DNA of 15,383 nt from an uncultured Dechloromonas sp. (GCA_946477505.1 CAMKYP010000036.1:1-15383), one strand, 5' to 3'; counted from the first letter of the stretch, positions 1 through 7,030 are shown. Numbers and translations are program-made. Notes: a model not told the origin generated them from the sequence alone.

Positions 1-688
1 TCGGACGCGCCCAGACTTCCTCGCCGGTATCAGGGTCGCGGGCGAACAGCCAGCCGACGACGCCGAATTCGTCGCCCGACGAACCATGCACCAGCAATAC
101 CTTGCCGCTCTTCTGGTCCTTCACGACGAAGGGGGCGCCGGTCATCGTGTAGCCGACCTTGTGGTCGCCGAACTTCTTGCGCCAGACCACCTTGCCGGTG
201 TCCTTGTTGAGGGCGACGACGGCGGCGTCCAGCGTGCCGAAGTAGATCTTGTCGCCGTAGATGGCGGCGCCCCGGTTGACCACGTCGCAGCACGGGCGGA
301 TATCGTCCGGCAGGCGGGCTTCGTACTCCCAGAGGCGCTTCCCGCTCCGCGCATCGATCGCGAAGATGCGGGAATACGAGGCGGTGACGTAGATCACGCC
401 GTCGTGCACCAAGGCCTGTGCCTCCTGCCCGCGCTGCTTTTCGCCGCCGAAGGAGAAGCTCCAGGCCGGCACCAGGCTGTCGACGTTCTTCGTATTGACC
501 TTGGCCAGCGGGCTGTGGCGCTGCGCCTTCAGGCCCAGACCATAGGAAAGCACGTCCTGCGTGGTCTTGTCGTCATTGAGGATATCTTCCCAGCTCACCG
601 TTTTGCCGGCCAGCGCGGGGGTGCAGAGCGTGGCCGCAACCAGGGCGGCAAGCAGCGTCCGGCGGGAGGGGCAGTGCGTGTTCATCAT
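1..688 (-). CDS. PQQ-dependent alcohol dehydrogenase (methanol/ethanol family), N-terminal part
   Basis: This is the first 229 codons of a periplasmic quinoprotein dehydrogenase; the rest lies beyond the left edge. Members of the family oxidise alcohols with pyrroloquinoline quinone and a metal ion and pass electrons to a c-type cytochrome. A signal peptide is visible (two Arg, then a hydrophobic stretch ending TPALA, about residue 27). It is followed by the family's YGLGLKAQRHSPL segment, the PQQ-side motif RGQEAQALVHDGVIYV, beta-propeller blade repeats (AIDARSGKRLW, ALNKDTGKVVW), the vicinal Cys133-Cys134 pair in RPCCDVVNRG, and Glu207 in GDEFG, the expected metal-ligand position. Two adjacent ATGs (688 and 685) are both possible starts; an AAGGA lies 4 and 7 nt upstream of them. 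The catalytic Asp region, which separates calcium from lanthanide types, and any C-terminal haem domain are outside the window. The gene is divergent from a two-component operon that may control it. The family call is firm; the substrate is unknown. Confidence 0.93.
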   Translation of the reverse strand, partial: MMNTHCPSRRTLLAALVAATLCTPALAGKTVSWEDILNDDKTTQDVLSYGLGLKAQRHSPLAKVNTKNVDSLVPAWSFSFGGEKQRGQEAQALVHDGVIYVTASYSRIFAIDARSGKRLWEYEARLPDDIRPCCDVVNRGAAIYGDKIYFGTLDAAVVALNKDTGKVVWRKKFGDHKVGYTMTGAPFVVKDQKSGKVLLVHGSSGDEFGVVGWLFARDPDTGEEVWARP

Positions 689-787
689 GTTTTCCTTGTC
701 TCCAGATAGGTGTTCGTATCGTCCCCGTGGGGTCTGCCAGCGCTTGCCGACAGGCCAGGCCAGTCTAGGAGGCCGCTCGCTGGCTCG

Positions 788-829
788 TCCCGGGAGACGA
801 TCCCCCGTCACTCGGGAAAAATTCCCGGG
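788..829. promoter_or_regulatory. Inverted repeats in the dehydrogenase/kinase intergenic region, candidate operator
   Basis: The 213 bp between the two divergent genes contain a perfect 6-3-6 inverted repeat, CGGGAA-AAA-TTCCCG (813-827). They also contain an 8-bp palindrome, TCCCGGGA (788-795). The heptamer TCCCGGG occurs at 788-794 and again at 823-829, so related half-sites recur across about 40 bp. NarL/LuxR-type regulators bind short inverted half-sites, and such a regulator is encoded two genes downstream, so this is a reasonable operator candidate for one or both divergent promoters. No convincing -35/-10 pair was found. The function is inferred only from symmetry and position. Confidence 0.4.
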
Positions 830-901
830 CTTTGCGCCTTCGTCTCCGGCGCGGGTACGGAACCTGCAATGACTTGCCCAAACAATCGACGAGGAGAGTC
901 C

Positions 902-2185
902 ATGGATCTGCGACGCCGCCTGCTTGGCTGGCTCGGCCTGTTGCTCGGCGGCCTGCTGGCGATGGCCCTGATCGTCCAGCTGCACTCCCTGCGTGCCGAC
1001 ATCGGCGCCGAGGTCGAGGCTTCGTCGCGCCTGGTCGACGTGCTGCTCGCCGCCGACGGGGCCGCCCCCGACCTGCCGAAGCGGCTGGCCGAAGCCGACC
1101 TGCGGCATCTGAGCATCCGCAGCGCCGGCACGTCGGCGGCACCGGAAACCCCGCCGCTGCTGGTGCGCCTCGGCCTGGTACCCGAGGCCGGCCCGGAGCA
1201 CGAGATACGCGTCGGCGAACATCGCCTGATCATCGCCCCCAACCCGGCGTCGGAAATCGAGGAACGGCTGGGGGACACTGTTCGTTTATTGATCACCCTG
1301 TTGCTCTATTCTGGAGCAACCCTGCTCGCCGCCTGGTGGGCAGCCGACCGCGCCCTGCGCCCGGTGCGCGAGCTGGAAAGCGGCCTGCTCCGCCTGGCGC
1401 GTGGCGAATCCGACCCGGCGCTGCCCGCCTTCGCCCTGCGGGAATTTCGCCAGGTAGCCGGCGCCATCGACCGGCTGGCCGAGGCACTGGCGGCGGCGCG
1501 CGCCGCCCAGCGCGCCCTCGCCCGCCAGCTGATCGAGGTTCAGGAAGAGGAGCGCCGCGCCCTGGCCCGCGACCTGCACGACGAAATGGGGCAAACGCTG
1601 ACCGCCATCAATGCCACCGCCGCCCACCTCGAACGCCATGCCGCCCGCCTCGACGCAGCGGCTATCGCCGAATGCGCGGCCGACCTGCGGCGCGACATCC
1701 GCCACTCGGGAAGCCAGCTGCGGGCCATGCTCAAGACCCTGCGCCCGCATGGCCTGGATGCCTCGGGGCTGGCCGCCATGCTGCGCGAACTGCTCGACGG
1801 CTGGCGGAATCGCGAAACCGGCATCGAATTTGCAATGGAACTGCCGGAACACTGGCCGGAAGTCGATGAAACGGCGGCCCTGACGCTTTACCGGATATTG
1901 CAGGAGGCGCTGACCAATGTCGTCCGCCATAGCGGCGCCCGGCATTGCACGGTCGTCGTCACCGCCGATGCGGCGCGCTTGCGGATGAGCATCGAGGACG
2001 ATGGCGACGGCTTGCCGCAGGCGGGCGCGGCCCGGCGCGGCGGCTTGCTCGGCATGACCGAAAGACTGGAAATGGCCGGCGGGCACTTGCAGCTGGACAG
2101 CTTGCCGGGCCGCGGCCTCCGGCTGTCGGCCGAATTGCCGGCACAGGCCGGAACGGCGAACGGAAGGAAAGGAGAGAGGGAATGA
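902..2185 (+). CDS. Membrane sensor histidine kinase (HisKA_3, NarX/UhpB/MoxY type)
   Basis: This 427-residue sensor kinase probably phosphorylates the response regulator encoded immediately downstream. The order is: TM1 (about residues 8-28), a periplasmic segment of about 100 residues, TM2 (about 128-148), a HAMP linker (to about 198), then the dimerisation helix with the phospho-acceptor His226 in ARDLHDEMGQTL, the HisKA_3 signature. The ATPase domain shows the N box with Asn339 in EALTNVVRHSG, the G1 box EDDGDGLP (365-372) and the G2 box GLLGM (381-385). The short helical periplasmic part beginning VQLHSLRADIGAEVEAS resembles the LapD/MoxY-type N-terminal domain known from methanol-oxidation kinases; that match is from memory. 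The ATG at 902 was chosen because GAGGAGAG precedes it closely and it gives a clean N-terminal membrane anchor, although the frame is open upstream to 710. The stop overlaps the next start (ATGA), indicating translational coupling. The likely signal is a product or substrate of the divergent dehydrogenase (inference). Confidence 0.92.
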   Translation: MDLRRRLLGWLGLLLGGLLAMALIVQLHSLRADIGAEVEASSRLVDVLLAADGAAPDLPKRLAEADLRHLSIRSAGTSAAPETPPLLVRLGLVPEAGPEHEIRVGEHRLIIAPNPASEIEERLGDTVRLLITLLLYSGATLLAAWWAADRALRPVRELESGLLRLARGESDPALPAFALREFRQVAGAIDRLAEALAAARAAQRALARQLIEVQEEERRALARDLHDEMGQTLTAINATAAHLERHAARLDAAAIAECAADLRRDIRHSGSQLRAMLKTLRPHGLDASGLAAMLRELLDGWRNRETGIEFAMELPEHWPEVDETAALTLYRILQEALTNVVRHSGARHCTVVVTADAARLRMSIEDDGDGLPQAGAARRGGLLGMTERLEMAGGHLQLDSLPGRGLRLSAELPAQAGTANGRKGERE

Positions 2186-2829
2186 CGCGCATCGTATTGA
2201 TCGACGACCACGCCGTGGTCCGCACCGGCTACCGTCGCCTGTTGTCGGCGGAGCCCGGTTTCGAGGTGGTGGGCGAAGCATCGAGTGCCGACGAGGCCAA
2301 CGCGCTGGTCATCCGCAGCCTGCCGGATGTCGCGCTGGTCGACCTCAGCCTCAAGGGCAGCAGCGGCATCGAGGCGATTCGCGGCATGCTCGCCCGCCTC
2401 CCGACCTTGCGCATCCTGGTCCTGTCCATGCACGACAGCGCCGGCCACGTCACGCAGGCGCTGAAAAGCGGCGCCCACGGCTACCTGACCAAGTATTGCG
2501 AACCGGACGAGGTGATCGACGCCATCCGCCGCGTCGCGGCCGGCCGCCGCGCCTTTTCGGCCGACATCGCCGACATCCTGGCCGGCGAGGCGATCGACGG
2601 CGAAACACCGCTGCACCAGCTGACCCCACGCGAATTCGAGGTGCTGCGCCTGCTCGCCCACGGCGAGACGGCCAGCGACATCGCCGATGCCATGCACCTG
2701 AGTCCGAAAACAATCTTCAACTACCTGTCGATGATCCGCCAGAAACTCGATGCCGACAGCGACTTCAAGCTGCTCCATTTCGCCGCCCGCCACGGCCTGG
2801 TGGATATGCATAGCCCTGGCGTCGCCTGA
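2182..2829 (+). CDS. NarL/LuxR-family two-component response regulator
   Basis: This 215-residue DNA-binding regulator is the presumed partner of the kinase it overlaps by 4 nt. The receiver domain (about residues 3-118) has the acidic pocket Asp8-Asp9, the phospho-acceptor Asp54 in LVDLSLKG, the switch region VLSMHD, and Lys104 in YLTKYCEP. A LuxR/GerE helix-turn-helix follows (about 144-205): LTPREFEVLRLLAHGET, then SDIADAMHLSPKTIFNYLSMIRQKL. All key receiver residues are present, so it should be a working phosphorylation switch. Length and layout are standard for the family. Position makes the divergent PQQ dehydrogenase and its own operon the obvious targets, as with MoxX-, AgmR- or ErbR-like regulators of alcohol oxidation. 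This target assignment is inference; the family call is firm. Confidence 0.93.
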   Translation: MTRIVLIDDHAVVRTGYRRLLSAEPGFEVVGEASSADEANALVIRSLPDVALVDLSLKGSSGIEAIRGMLARLPTLRILVLSMHDSAGHVTQALKSGAHGYLTKYCEPDEVIDAIRRVAAGRRAFSADIADILAGEAIDGETPLHQLTPREFEVLRLLAHGETASDIADAMHLSPKTIFNYLSMIRQKLDADSDFKLLHFAARHGLVDMHSPGVA

Positions 2830-2905
2830 ACATCGAAAACCTGCCATCTGCCCGGCACCCAGCCTGACGCCGAAAAACCAACCCATCCAAACCGGAGACC
2901 CGTCC

Positions 2906-3757
2906 ATGCCATACCGCATTCGCCGTACCCTCGCCGCGCTGAGCCTGGCTGCCGCCAGCGCCATCGCCTTCGCCGCCGACCACGCCACCCCGCGCGAGGC
3001 CCGCGCCCTGTTCGACCAGGCCGTCAAATACCTGAAGGCCAACGGGTCGGAAAAATCCTGGAAGGCTTTCAATAACCGCAGCGGCCCGTTCGTCAAGAAA
3101 GACCTGTACGTTTACGTGATCGACACCAAGGGGACCTATGTCGCCAACGGCGCCGCGCCGGTCGAACTGGTCGGCCTGAACGTGCTGGACACGGTCGATG
3201 CCGCTGGCCTGCCGCTCTTCCGCGAGATGATCGCGGTCACCGACAAACAGGCCGAAGCGCGCATCCGCTACGTCTGGCTCAATCGCAAGAGCAACCATGT
3301 CGAACCGAAACACGCCTGGCTGTACCGTGACGGCAACTACATCCTCGGGGTCGGCTATTACGCGCCGCGCTCCAGCGCCGACGACGCGCGCAAGCTGCTC
3401 GACGCCGCCAGCGACCAGATCCGCCGCCAGGGAATGACCAGGGCGCTGGCCAGTTTCAACGACGGTAACGGCCCCTTCGTGCGCGACGATCTCTACGTCT
3501 TCGCGGTCAACCTGGCGAACGGCAAGTTCGAGGCCCATGGCATGAATCCGAAATGGACCGGTACCGACGCCAGCGACCTGCACGACGTGGAAGGCAAGCC
3601 GCTCATGAAGGAAATGCTCGAACTGGCGCGCAACAAGGGCGAAGGCAGTGTCGATTACGTCTGGCGCAACCCGATCACCAACGCCGTGGAAAACAAGCGC
3701 ACTTTCATCCGCCGCGAAAACGGCAGCCTGATCGGCGTCGGTTTCTATCGCGAGTAG
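2906..3757 (+). CDS. Exported protein with two tandem Cache-like (sCache_2-type) domains
   Basis: This is a 283-residue periplasmic protein. Its signal peptide (RRTLAALSLAAASAIAFA, cleavage near residue 23) is followed by two homologous repeats, about residues 28-155 and 163-283. Paired segments show the duplication: AFNNRSGPFVKKDLYVYVID against SFNDGNGPFVRDDLYVFAVN, GLPLFREMI against GKPLMKEML, YVWLNRKSNHVEPK against YVWRNPITNAVENK, and ILGVGYYAP against LIGVGFYRE. These are hallmarks of single Cache domains, which normally form the ligand-sensing part of chemoreceptors and kinases. Here there is no transmembrane or signalling domain, so the protein is probably a soluble binding or accessory sensor. 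GGAGA precedes the ATG at 2906. It lies 76 nt after the response regulator with no hairpin seen between them, so it is probably cotranscribed with the two-component pair. The ligand is unknown; an alcohol or carboxylate would suit the context. Confidence 0.85.
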   Translation: MPYRIRRTLAALSLAAASAIAFAADHATPREARALFDQAVKYLKANGSEKSWKAFNNRSGPFVKKDLYVYVIDTKGTYVANGAAPVELVGLNVLDTVDAAGLPLFREMIAVTDKQAEARIRYVWLNRKSNHVEPKHAWLYRDGNYILGVGYYAPRSSADDARKLLDAASDQIRRQGMTRALASFNDGNGPFVRDDLYVFAVNLANGKFEAHGMNPKWTGTDASDLHDVEGKPLMKEMLELARNKGEGSVDYVWRNPITNAVENKRTFIRRENGSLIGVGFYRE

Positions 3758-3786
3758 ACAGGCCGAGCGGCCGCCCCCGAAAGGCT

Positions 3787-3841
3787 CTCCCCGGGCAAGA
3801 CAGCTCTCCGCTGCGGAGGATGTTGCCCGGGGAGTCGTTTT
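3787..3841. terminator. Branched hairpin terminator between convergent genes
   Basis: A perfect 12-bp stem pairs CTCCCCGGGCAA (3787-3798) with TTGCCCGGGGAG (3823-3834). Its 24-nt loop carries its own small hairpin, CTCCG-CTG-CGGAG (3806-3818), so the structure can fold as a branched stem-loop. On the plus strand it is followed by TCGTTTT, where the T-run includes the stop codon of the opposing chemoreceptor gene. It sits 30 nt after the Cache-protein stop. Termination is clearer on the plus strand; on the minus strand only a weak T-containing tail (AGCCTTTC) follows the stem. Confidence 0.75.
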
Positions 3842-5501
3842 ACAGCTTGTACCGTCCCAGCGTCATGAGCACGACCTCCGCGAGCTGATCGACCCGCTGC
3901 GCGCTCTCCGCCGTACGCTGGCTCGCGGCATGGTTCTCCTCGGTCATTTGGGCAACGGATTCCACATGCGCGGCAATGTCGTTGCTGGCGGCGCTTTGCT
4001 CGCGCAACGCTTCGTTGATCTCGGCGATCGCTCCGGCAGCGCGCTGTGTCTCGCCACCGATGGCGGCGATTTCGGTTCCCGCCGAGCGGGTCAGCTCCTG
4101 CTCTTGCGCAACCTGATCCACCACGCGTTGCATTCTGGAAACAGCAGCCTGGCTGCTCTGCTGGACCGCAGAGATCATCGCGCCAATCTCCCCCGTGGAA
4201 AGGGTGGGGCGCCCGGCCAGTTTGCGCACTTCATCCGCCACGACGGCAAAGCCGCGCCCTTGTTCGCCAGCCCGGGCTGCCTCGATGGCGGCATTGAGCG
4301 CCAGCAGGTTGGTCTGATCGGCGACATCCTTGATCACCTGAACCACCGCCGAAATGTCGTCTGACTGACGGCCCAGCGCGGCAATCGCTCCGGCAGCCTG
4401 CTCCACGGCACCGGAGATATCCCCCATGCCGGCCACCGAGCGTTCGATGGTCGCGATTCCCCCGTCAGAACGTCTCGCGGCCTCTTGTGACATGGCCAGT
4501 GCATCGGCGGCACTGTTGGAAACATGGTTGATGCTGACCGTCACCTCTTCCACCGCCGCAGCCATGGAAGCCGCTGCCGAGGCCTGATGCGCGGTGGCCT
4601 GCGAAACCTCCTGGGCTGCGGTGGCCAGATTCCCAACCTCCTGACGCACCTCGCCCATGCGTTGAAAGATGTCTACAAACGAATTCTGCAGCTGTCCGAT
4701 CAGGTTGTTGAACGCCTGCGCGGTCTGGCCAATCTCGTCGCGGCTCCCTGTCTCAACGCGCTCGCGCAGATTCAGCTCGCTGCCGATCCGGCTCATCGTC
4801 GCTTGCATGGCATTGAGCGGCCCCATGACGCTCCGGTAGATCCAGACACCTAGAAAAACAGTCAGCGCAAAGCAGAGGATTGCGGCCAAGGCAATCCACC
4901 AGGTCGCGTTTGCCTCGACCTTGCCAGCCTCCTCGGCTTCCTGGCGGGCAATTTGCTCGTTGATGCTAATCACCTTGCCCAAATATTCCTCGGCCGTGGA
5001 GAACGGCTTTTCCTGAGCGTGGAAGGCCGCATAGAAACGTTTGAATGCGTCCTTTTGCGCCGCCTCTCCCTGGATTTCGGCCAGCAAGCGCATTTCTGCC
5101 GTAACCTTTGCATCGGCAGCCTTCCAGACCGACCACGCCGCCACGAACTCCTGCCAGCGCACTTTTTCATCCGCCGTCTGCTGAATGGCTTCGTATGCGC
5201 GCCACCCCTCATCCGCCCGCTTCCAGGCGGCCTCCTTGGCGGCCAGGGCCTCGCGGAAATACTGCTTGGCCTGCGGACTGTAATCATTTTCCCAAATGGC
5301 AGTCTGCAGCGAGCGACGAACCAGATCGGTCTGCGCCTCGTTGAGTACCTCGAGGCCAATGATGGAAGGGATACGCACATTGGCCGCTTCGTGCAGTGCC
5401 CTCGACAACATCCGCTTGGCAGCTAAACCGACACCGCCCAGCGCGCTCAGCCCCAACAAGGCCACGGCGATCAACAACAACAAACGCGACTTGATTGACA
5501 T
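3840..5501 (-). CDS. Methyl-accepting chemotaxis protein (four-helix-bundle sensor type)
   Basis: This 553-residue transmembrane chemoreceptor would signal through CheW and CheA. It has TM1 (about residues 7-29), a helical periplasmic ligand domain of about 165 residues resembling 4HB_MCP, TM2 (about 200-222, starting TWWIALAAIL), a HAMP domain (to about 275), and a long coiled-coil signalling domain. The hairpin tip is fully recognisable: DQTNLLALNAAIEAARAGEQ followed by GRGFAVVADEVRKLA. After it comes GRPTLSTGEI, with Pro432 where many receptors have a polar residue (R-T-x). The C-terminus ends GRYKL with no CheR/CheB-tethering pentapeptide. The start at 5501 is supported by GGAGA 7-8 nt upstream and a positively charged residue before TM1; a longer frame reaches 5537 but lacks such support. 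It is divergent from a periplasmic binding protein gene, and no che genes are nearby. The family is certain; the ligand is unknown. Confidence 0.95.
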   Translation of the reverse strand: MSIKSRLLLLIAVALLGLSALGGVGLAAKRMLSRALHEAANVRIPSIIGLEVLNEAQTDLVRRSLQTAIWENDYSPQAKQYFREALAAKEAAWKRADEGWRAYEAIQQTADEKVRWQEFVAAWSVWKAADAKVTAEMRLLAEIQGEAAQKDAFKRFYAAFHAQEKPFSTAEEYLGKVISINEQIARQEAEEAGKVEANATWWIALAAILCFALTVFLGVWIYRSVMGPLNAMQATMSRIGSELNLRERVETGSRDEIGQTAQAFNNLIGQLQNSFVDIFQRMGEVRQEVGNLATAAQEVSQATAHQASAAASMAAAVEEVTVSINHVSNSAADALAMSQEAARRSDGGIATIERSVAGMGDISGAVEQAAGAIAALGRQSDDISAVVQVIKDVADQTNLLALNAAIEAARAGEQGRGFAVVADEVRKLAGRPTLSTGEIGAMISAVQQSSQAAVSRMQRVVDQVAQEQELTRSAGTEIAAIGGETQRAAGAIAEINEALREQSAASNDIAAHVESVAQMTEENHAASQRTAESAQRVDQLAEVVLMTLGRYKL

Positions 5502-5561
5502 AGCAGTTCTCCGATCAAGGGATTTCATCTTAGTCACAGAGAAATAACAGATGGTTACGAA

Positions 5562-5590
5562 TTGTTACAAACATCCACCAATCTTATCAA
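5562..5590. promoter_or_regulatory. Possible sigma70 promoter boxes, usable in both directions
   Basis: On the plus strand, TTGTTA (5562-5567) and TATCAA (5585-5590) are 17 bp apart. Each matches four of six consensus positions of the -35 and -10 boxes. On the minus strand the same pair reads TTGATA (five of six for -35), 17 bp, then TAACAA; shifting one base gives TG-T-AACAAT, an extended -10 form. The minus reading would lie about 60 bp upstream of the chemoreceptor start. The assignment rests on sequence match only. Confidence 0.3.
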
Positions 5591-5740
5591 ATATGAAACA
5601 TTTACACTATTGGATATATCCTTTGAGCGCCAGCCTGCCGCCATCGCGGCATTCGCGGTGAACGGCCAGCACGACTGCAATCCCGAGCAATGCCCCGCAA
5701 CACCAGCCCGAGCGACGCCACCCGGCACCGGCACGGTGGA

Positions 5741-5768
5741 TTTCCTTCCGGCACGCTTCCAGTACAAT
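5741..5768 (+). promoter_or_regulatory. Possible promoter for the substrate-binding protein gene
   Basis: TACAAT (5763-5768) matches five of six positions of the -10 consensus, about 90 bp upstream of the binding-protein start. The -35 side is poor: TTTCCT at 5741-5746 with a 16-bp spacer, so an activator or an extended context would be needed. This is a weak call. Confidence 0.25.
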
Positions 5769-5856
5769 CGCCGTCACTGAATCAGCAATCACAGGCCCTG
5801 CACGGCGCACCACCCATTCGCCGCGAAGGTATCGGACAACACACCAAGGACAACAC

Positions 5857-6978
5857 ATGAAAAAAATTGCTCTCGCCATCGCCGGTCTCGGCATCCTGGC
5901 GGCACCGGCCGCCGTGTACGCCCAAACGGTTGCCAAGATCGCCTTCGCTGGCCCCTTGACTGGCCCCATCGCCCACGTCGGCAAGGACGAGGAATACGGC
6001 ACCCGCCTGGCGCTGGACGATGCCAACGCCAAGGGCGTCACCATCGGCGGCCAGAAGGTCCGTTTCGAAATGATGACCGAAGACGACCAGGGCGACCCGC
6101 GCCAGGCGACCATCGTTGCCCAACGCATCGTCGACGCCGGCGCCAAGGGCGTCGTCGGCCACGTCACCTCGGGAACCTCCATCCCCGCGGCAGCCATCTA
6201 TGAACAGGGTGGCATCCCGGCGATCACGCCATCCGCCACCAGCCCGAAACTCACCCAGCAGGGGCTGAAGATCGCCTACCGTGTCATTGCCAACGATTTC
6301 CAGCAGGGCGAAGTGATGGCCAAGTACGCCGCCACCGTGCTCAACGCCAAGAAGATCGCCATCATCGACGACCGCACCGCCTACGGCCAGGGCCTTGGCG
6401 ACGCGCTGGCCGAAAACCTCAAGAAACACGGCGTGCAGGTCATTGCCCGCGAATACACCAACGACAAGGCAGTCGACTTCACCGCCCTGCTCACCCGCAT
6501 CAAGAGCAAGCAGCCCGATGCCATCTTCTACGGCGGCATGGATGCCCAGGGCGCGCCGATGCTCAAGCAGGTCAAGCAACTCGGCATCAACGCCCGCTTC
6601 CTCGCCGGCGATGGCGTGTGCACCAGCGAAATGCTTAAGCTCGCTGCCCAGGCCATGTCGAATGACGTCTATTGCACCCAGGCCGGCCTGCCGATCGACA
6701 AGATGCCGGGCGGCGCCGAGTTCAAGAACCGCTTCAAGCAGCGCTTCAACACCGACATCCAGCTCTACGCGCCATACGCCTACGATGCGACCAACGCGCT
6801 GATCGAAGCCATGAAGCTGGCCAACTCGGTCGAACCTGCCAAGTATCTGCCGATGCTGCAGAAGGTGAACTTCAAGGGCGTCACCGGCACCATCGCCTTC
6901 GACGCCAAAGGCGACAACCGCTTTGGCGGGATTTCGCTGTACCAATTCAAGGATGGCAAGTGGACGGGCATCAACTGA
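5857..6978 (+). CDS. Branched-chain amino acid-type ABC transporter substrate-binding protein (LivJ/LivK family)
   Basis: This 373-residue periplasmic type I binding protein would capture leucine/isoleucine/valine or a related small ligand for an ABC importer. A signal peptide is visible (MKKIALAIAGLGILAAPAAVYA, cleaved before Gln23). The mature protein begins with the family pattern KIAFAGPLTGPIAHVGKDEE, then DDQGDPRQATIVAQRIVD, VVGHVTSGTSIPAA, the IPAITPSATSP segment of the ligand pocket, RVIANDFQQG and VAIIDD-like YGQGLGD. Cys255 and Cys273 could form the disulfide common in LIVBP proteins. Length is normal. AAGGA lies 7 nt before the ATG. No permease (LivH/M) or ATPase (LivG/F) genes are in the window and a strong terminator follows directly, so it is monocistronic and must work with a transporter encoded elsewhere, or with a receptor. 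The family is firm; the ligand is unproven. Confidence 0.93.
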   Translation: MKKIALAIAGLGILAAPAAVYAQTVAKIAFAGPLTGPIAHVGKDEEYGTRLALDDANAKGVTIGGQKVRFEMMTEDDQGDPRQATIVAQRIVDAGAKGVVGHVTSGTSIPAAAIYEQGGIPAITPSATSPKLTQQGLKIAYRVIANDFQQGEVMAKYAATVLNAKKIAIIDDRTAYGQGLGDALAENLKKHGVQVIAREYTNDKAVDFTALLTRIKSKQPDAIFYGGMDAQGAPMLKQVKQLGINARFLAGDGVCTSEMLKLAAQAMSNDVYCTQAGLPIDKMPGGAEFKNRFKQRFNTDIQLYAPYAYDATNALIEAMKLANSVEPAKYLPMLQKVNFKGVTGTIAFDAKGDNRFGGISLYQFKDGKWTGIN

Positions 6979-6996
6979 TTGCCGTTATCTGAAGTT

Positions 6997-7030
6997 AAAA
7001 GCCCTCCCGCTATCGCCGGAGGGCTTTTTT
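6997..7030. terminator. Bidirectional intrinsic terminator
   Basis: GCCCTCC (7001-7007) pairs perfectly with GGAGGGC (7018-7024) across a 10-nt loop. Six T follow on the plus strand (7025-7030), and AAAA precedes the stem (6997-7000), giving a T-run on the minus strand. It ends the binding-protein gene 18 nt after its stop. It also lies 35 nt beyond the stop of the HD-GYP gene at the end of the opposing efflux operon, so it probably serves both. Confidence 0.9.

Larger units (their letters stand above)
5502..5856. other. 355-bp divergent intergenic region with an AT-rich core
   Basis: This gap separates the chemoreceptor and binding-protein starts. About 5520-5630 is clearly AT-rich compared with the rest of the window and probably contains promoters. 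About 5631-5856 returns to high GC. Short open frames exist on both strands (for example 5562-5780, which needs a TTG start), but they have no ribosome binding site and no recognisable protein character, so I treat the region as non-coding. A spaced repeat, GTTAC-GAATT-GTTAC, lies at about 5554-5568. No riboswitch or RNA gene is recognised. Confidence 0.6.

Noticed and set aside
710..901. 64-codon upstream extension of the histidine kinase
   Set aside because: The extension lacks a ribosome site, has no membrane or signal character and would bury the real start, which is preceded by GAGGAGAG.
689..901. Sigma54-type -24/-12 promoter in the dehydrogenase/kinase gap
   Set aside because: GG and GC dinucleotides occur but not at the required 10-bp spacing with TGGCAC/TTGC context.
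1286..3096. Minus-strand open frames (331 and 402 codons) across the kinase, regulator and Cache genes
   Set aside because: They are shadow frames of GC-rich coding DNA; the plus strand carries clear kinase and regulator motifs and ATGA coupling.
5562..5780. Small open frames of about 70 codons in the chemoreceptor/binding-protein gap
   Set aside because: The plus one needs a TTG start without a ribosome site, and the minus one (5555-5767) overlaps the AT-rich promoter-like region. Neither resembles a protein.
5782..6945. Minus-strand open frame of 387 codons opposite the binding protein gene
   Set aside because: It is a shadow of an unmistakable LivJ/K-type gene with signal peptide and ribosome site on the plus strand.
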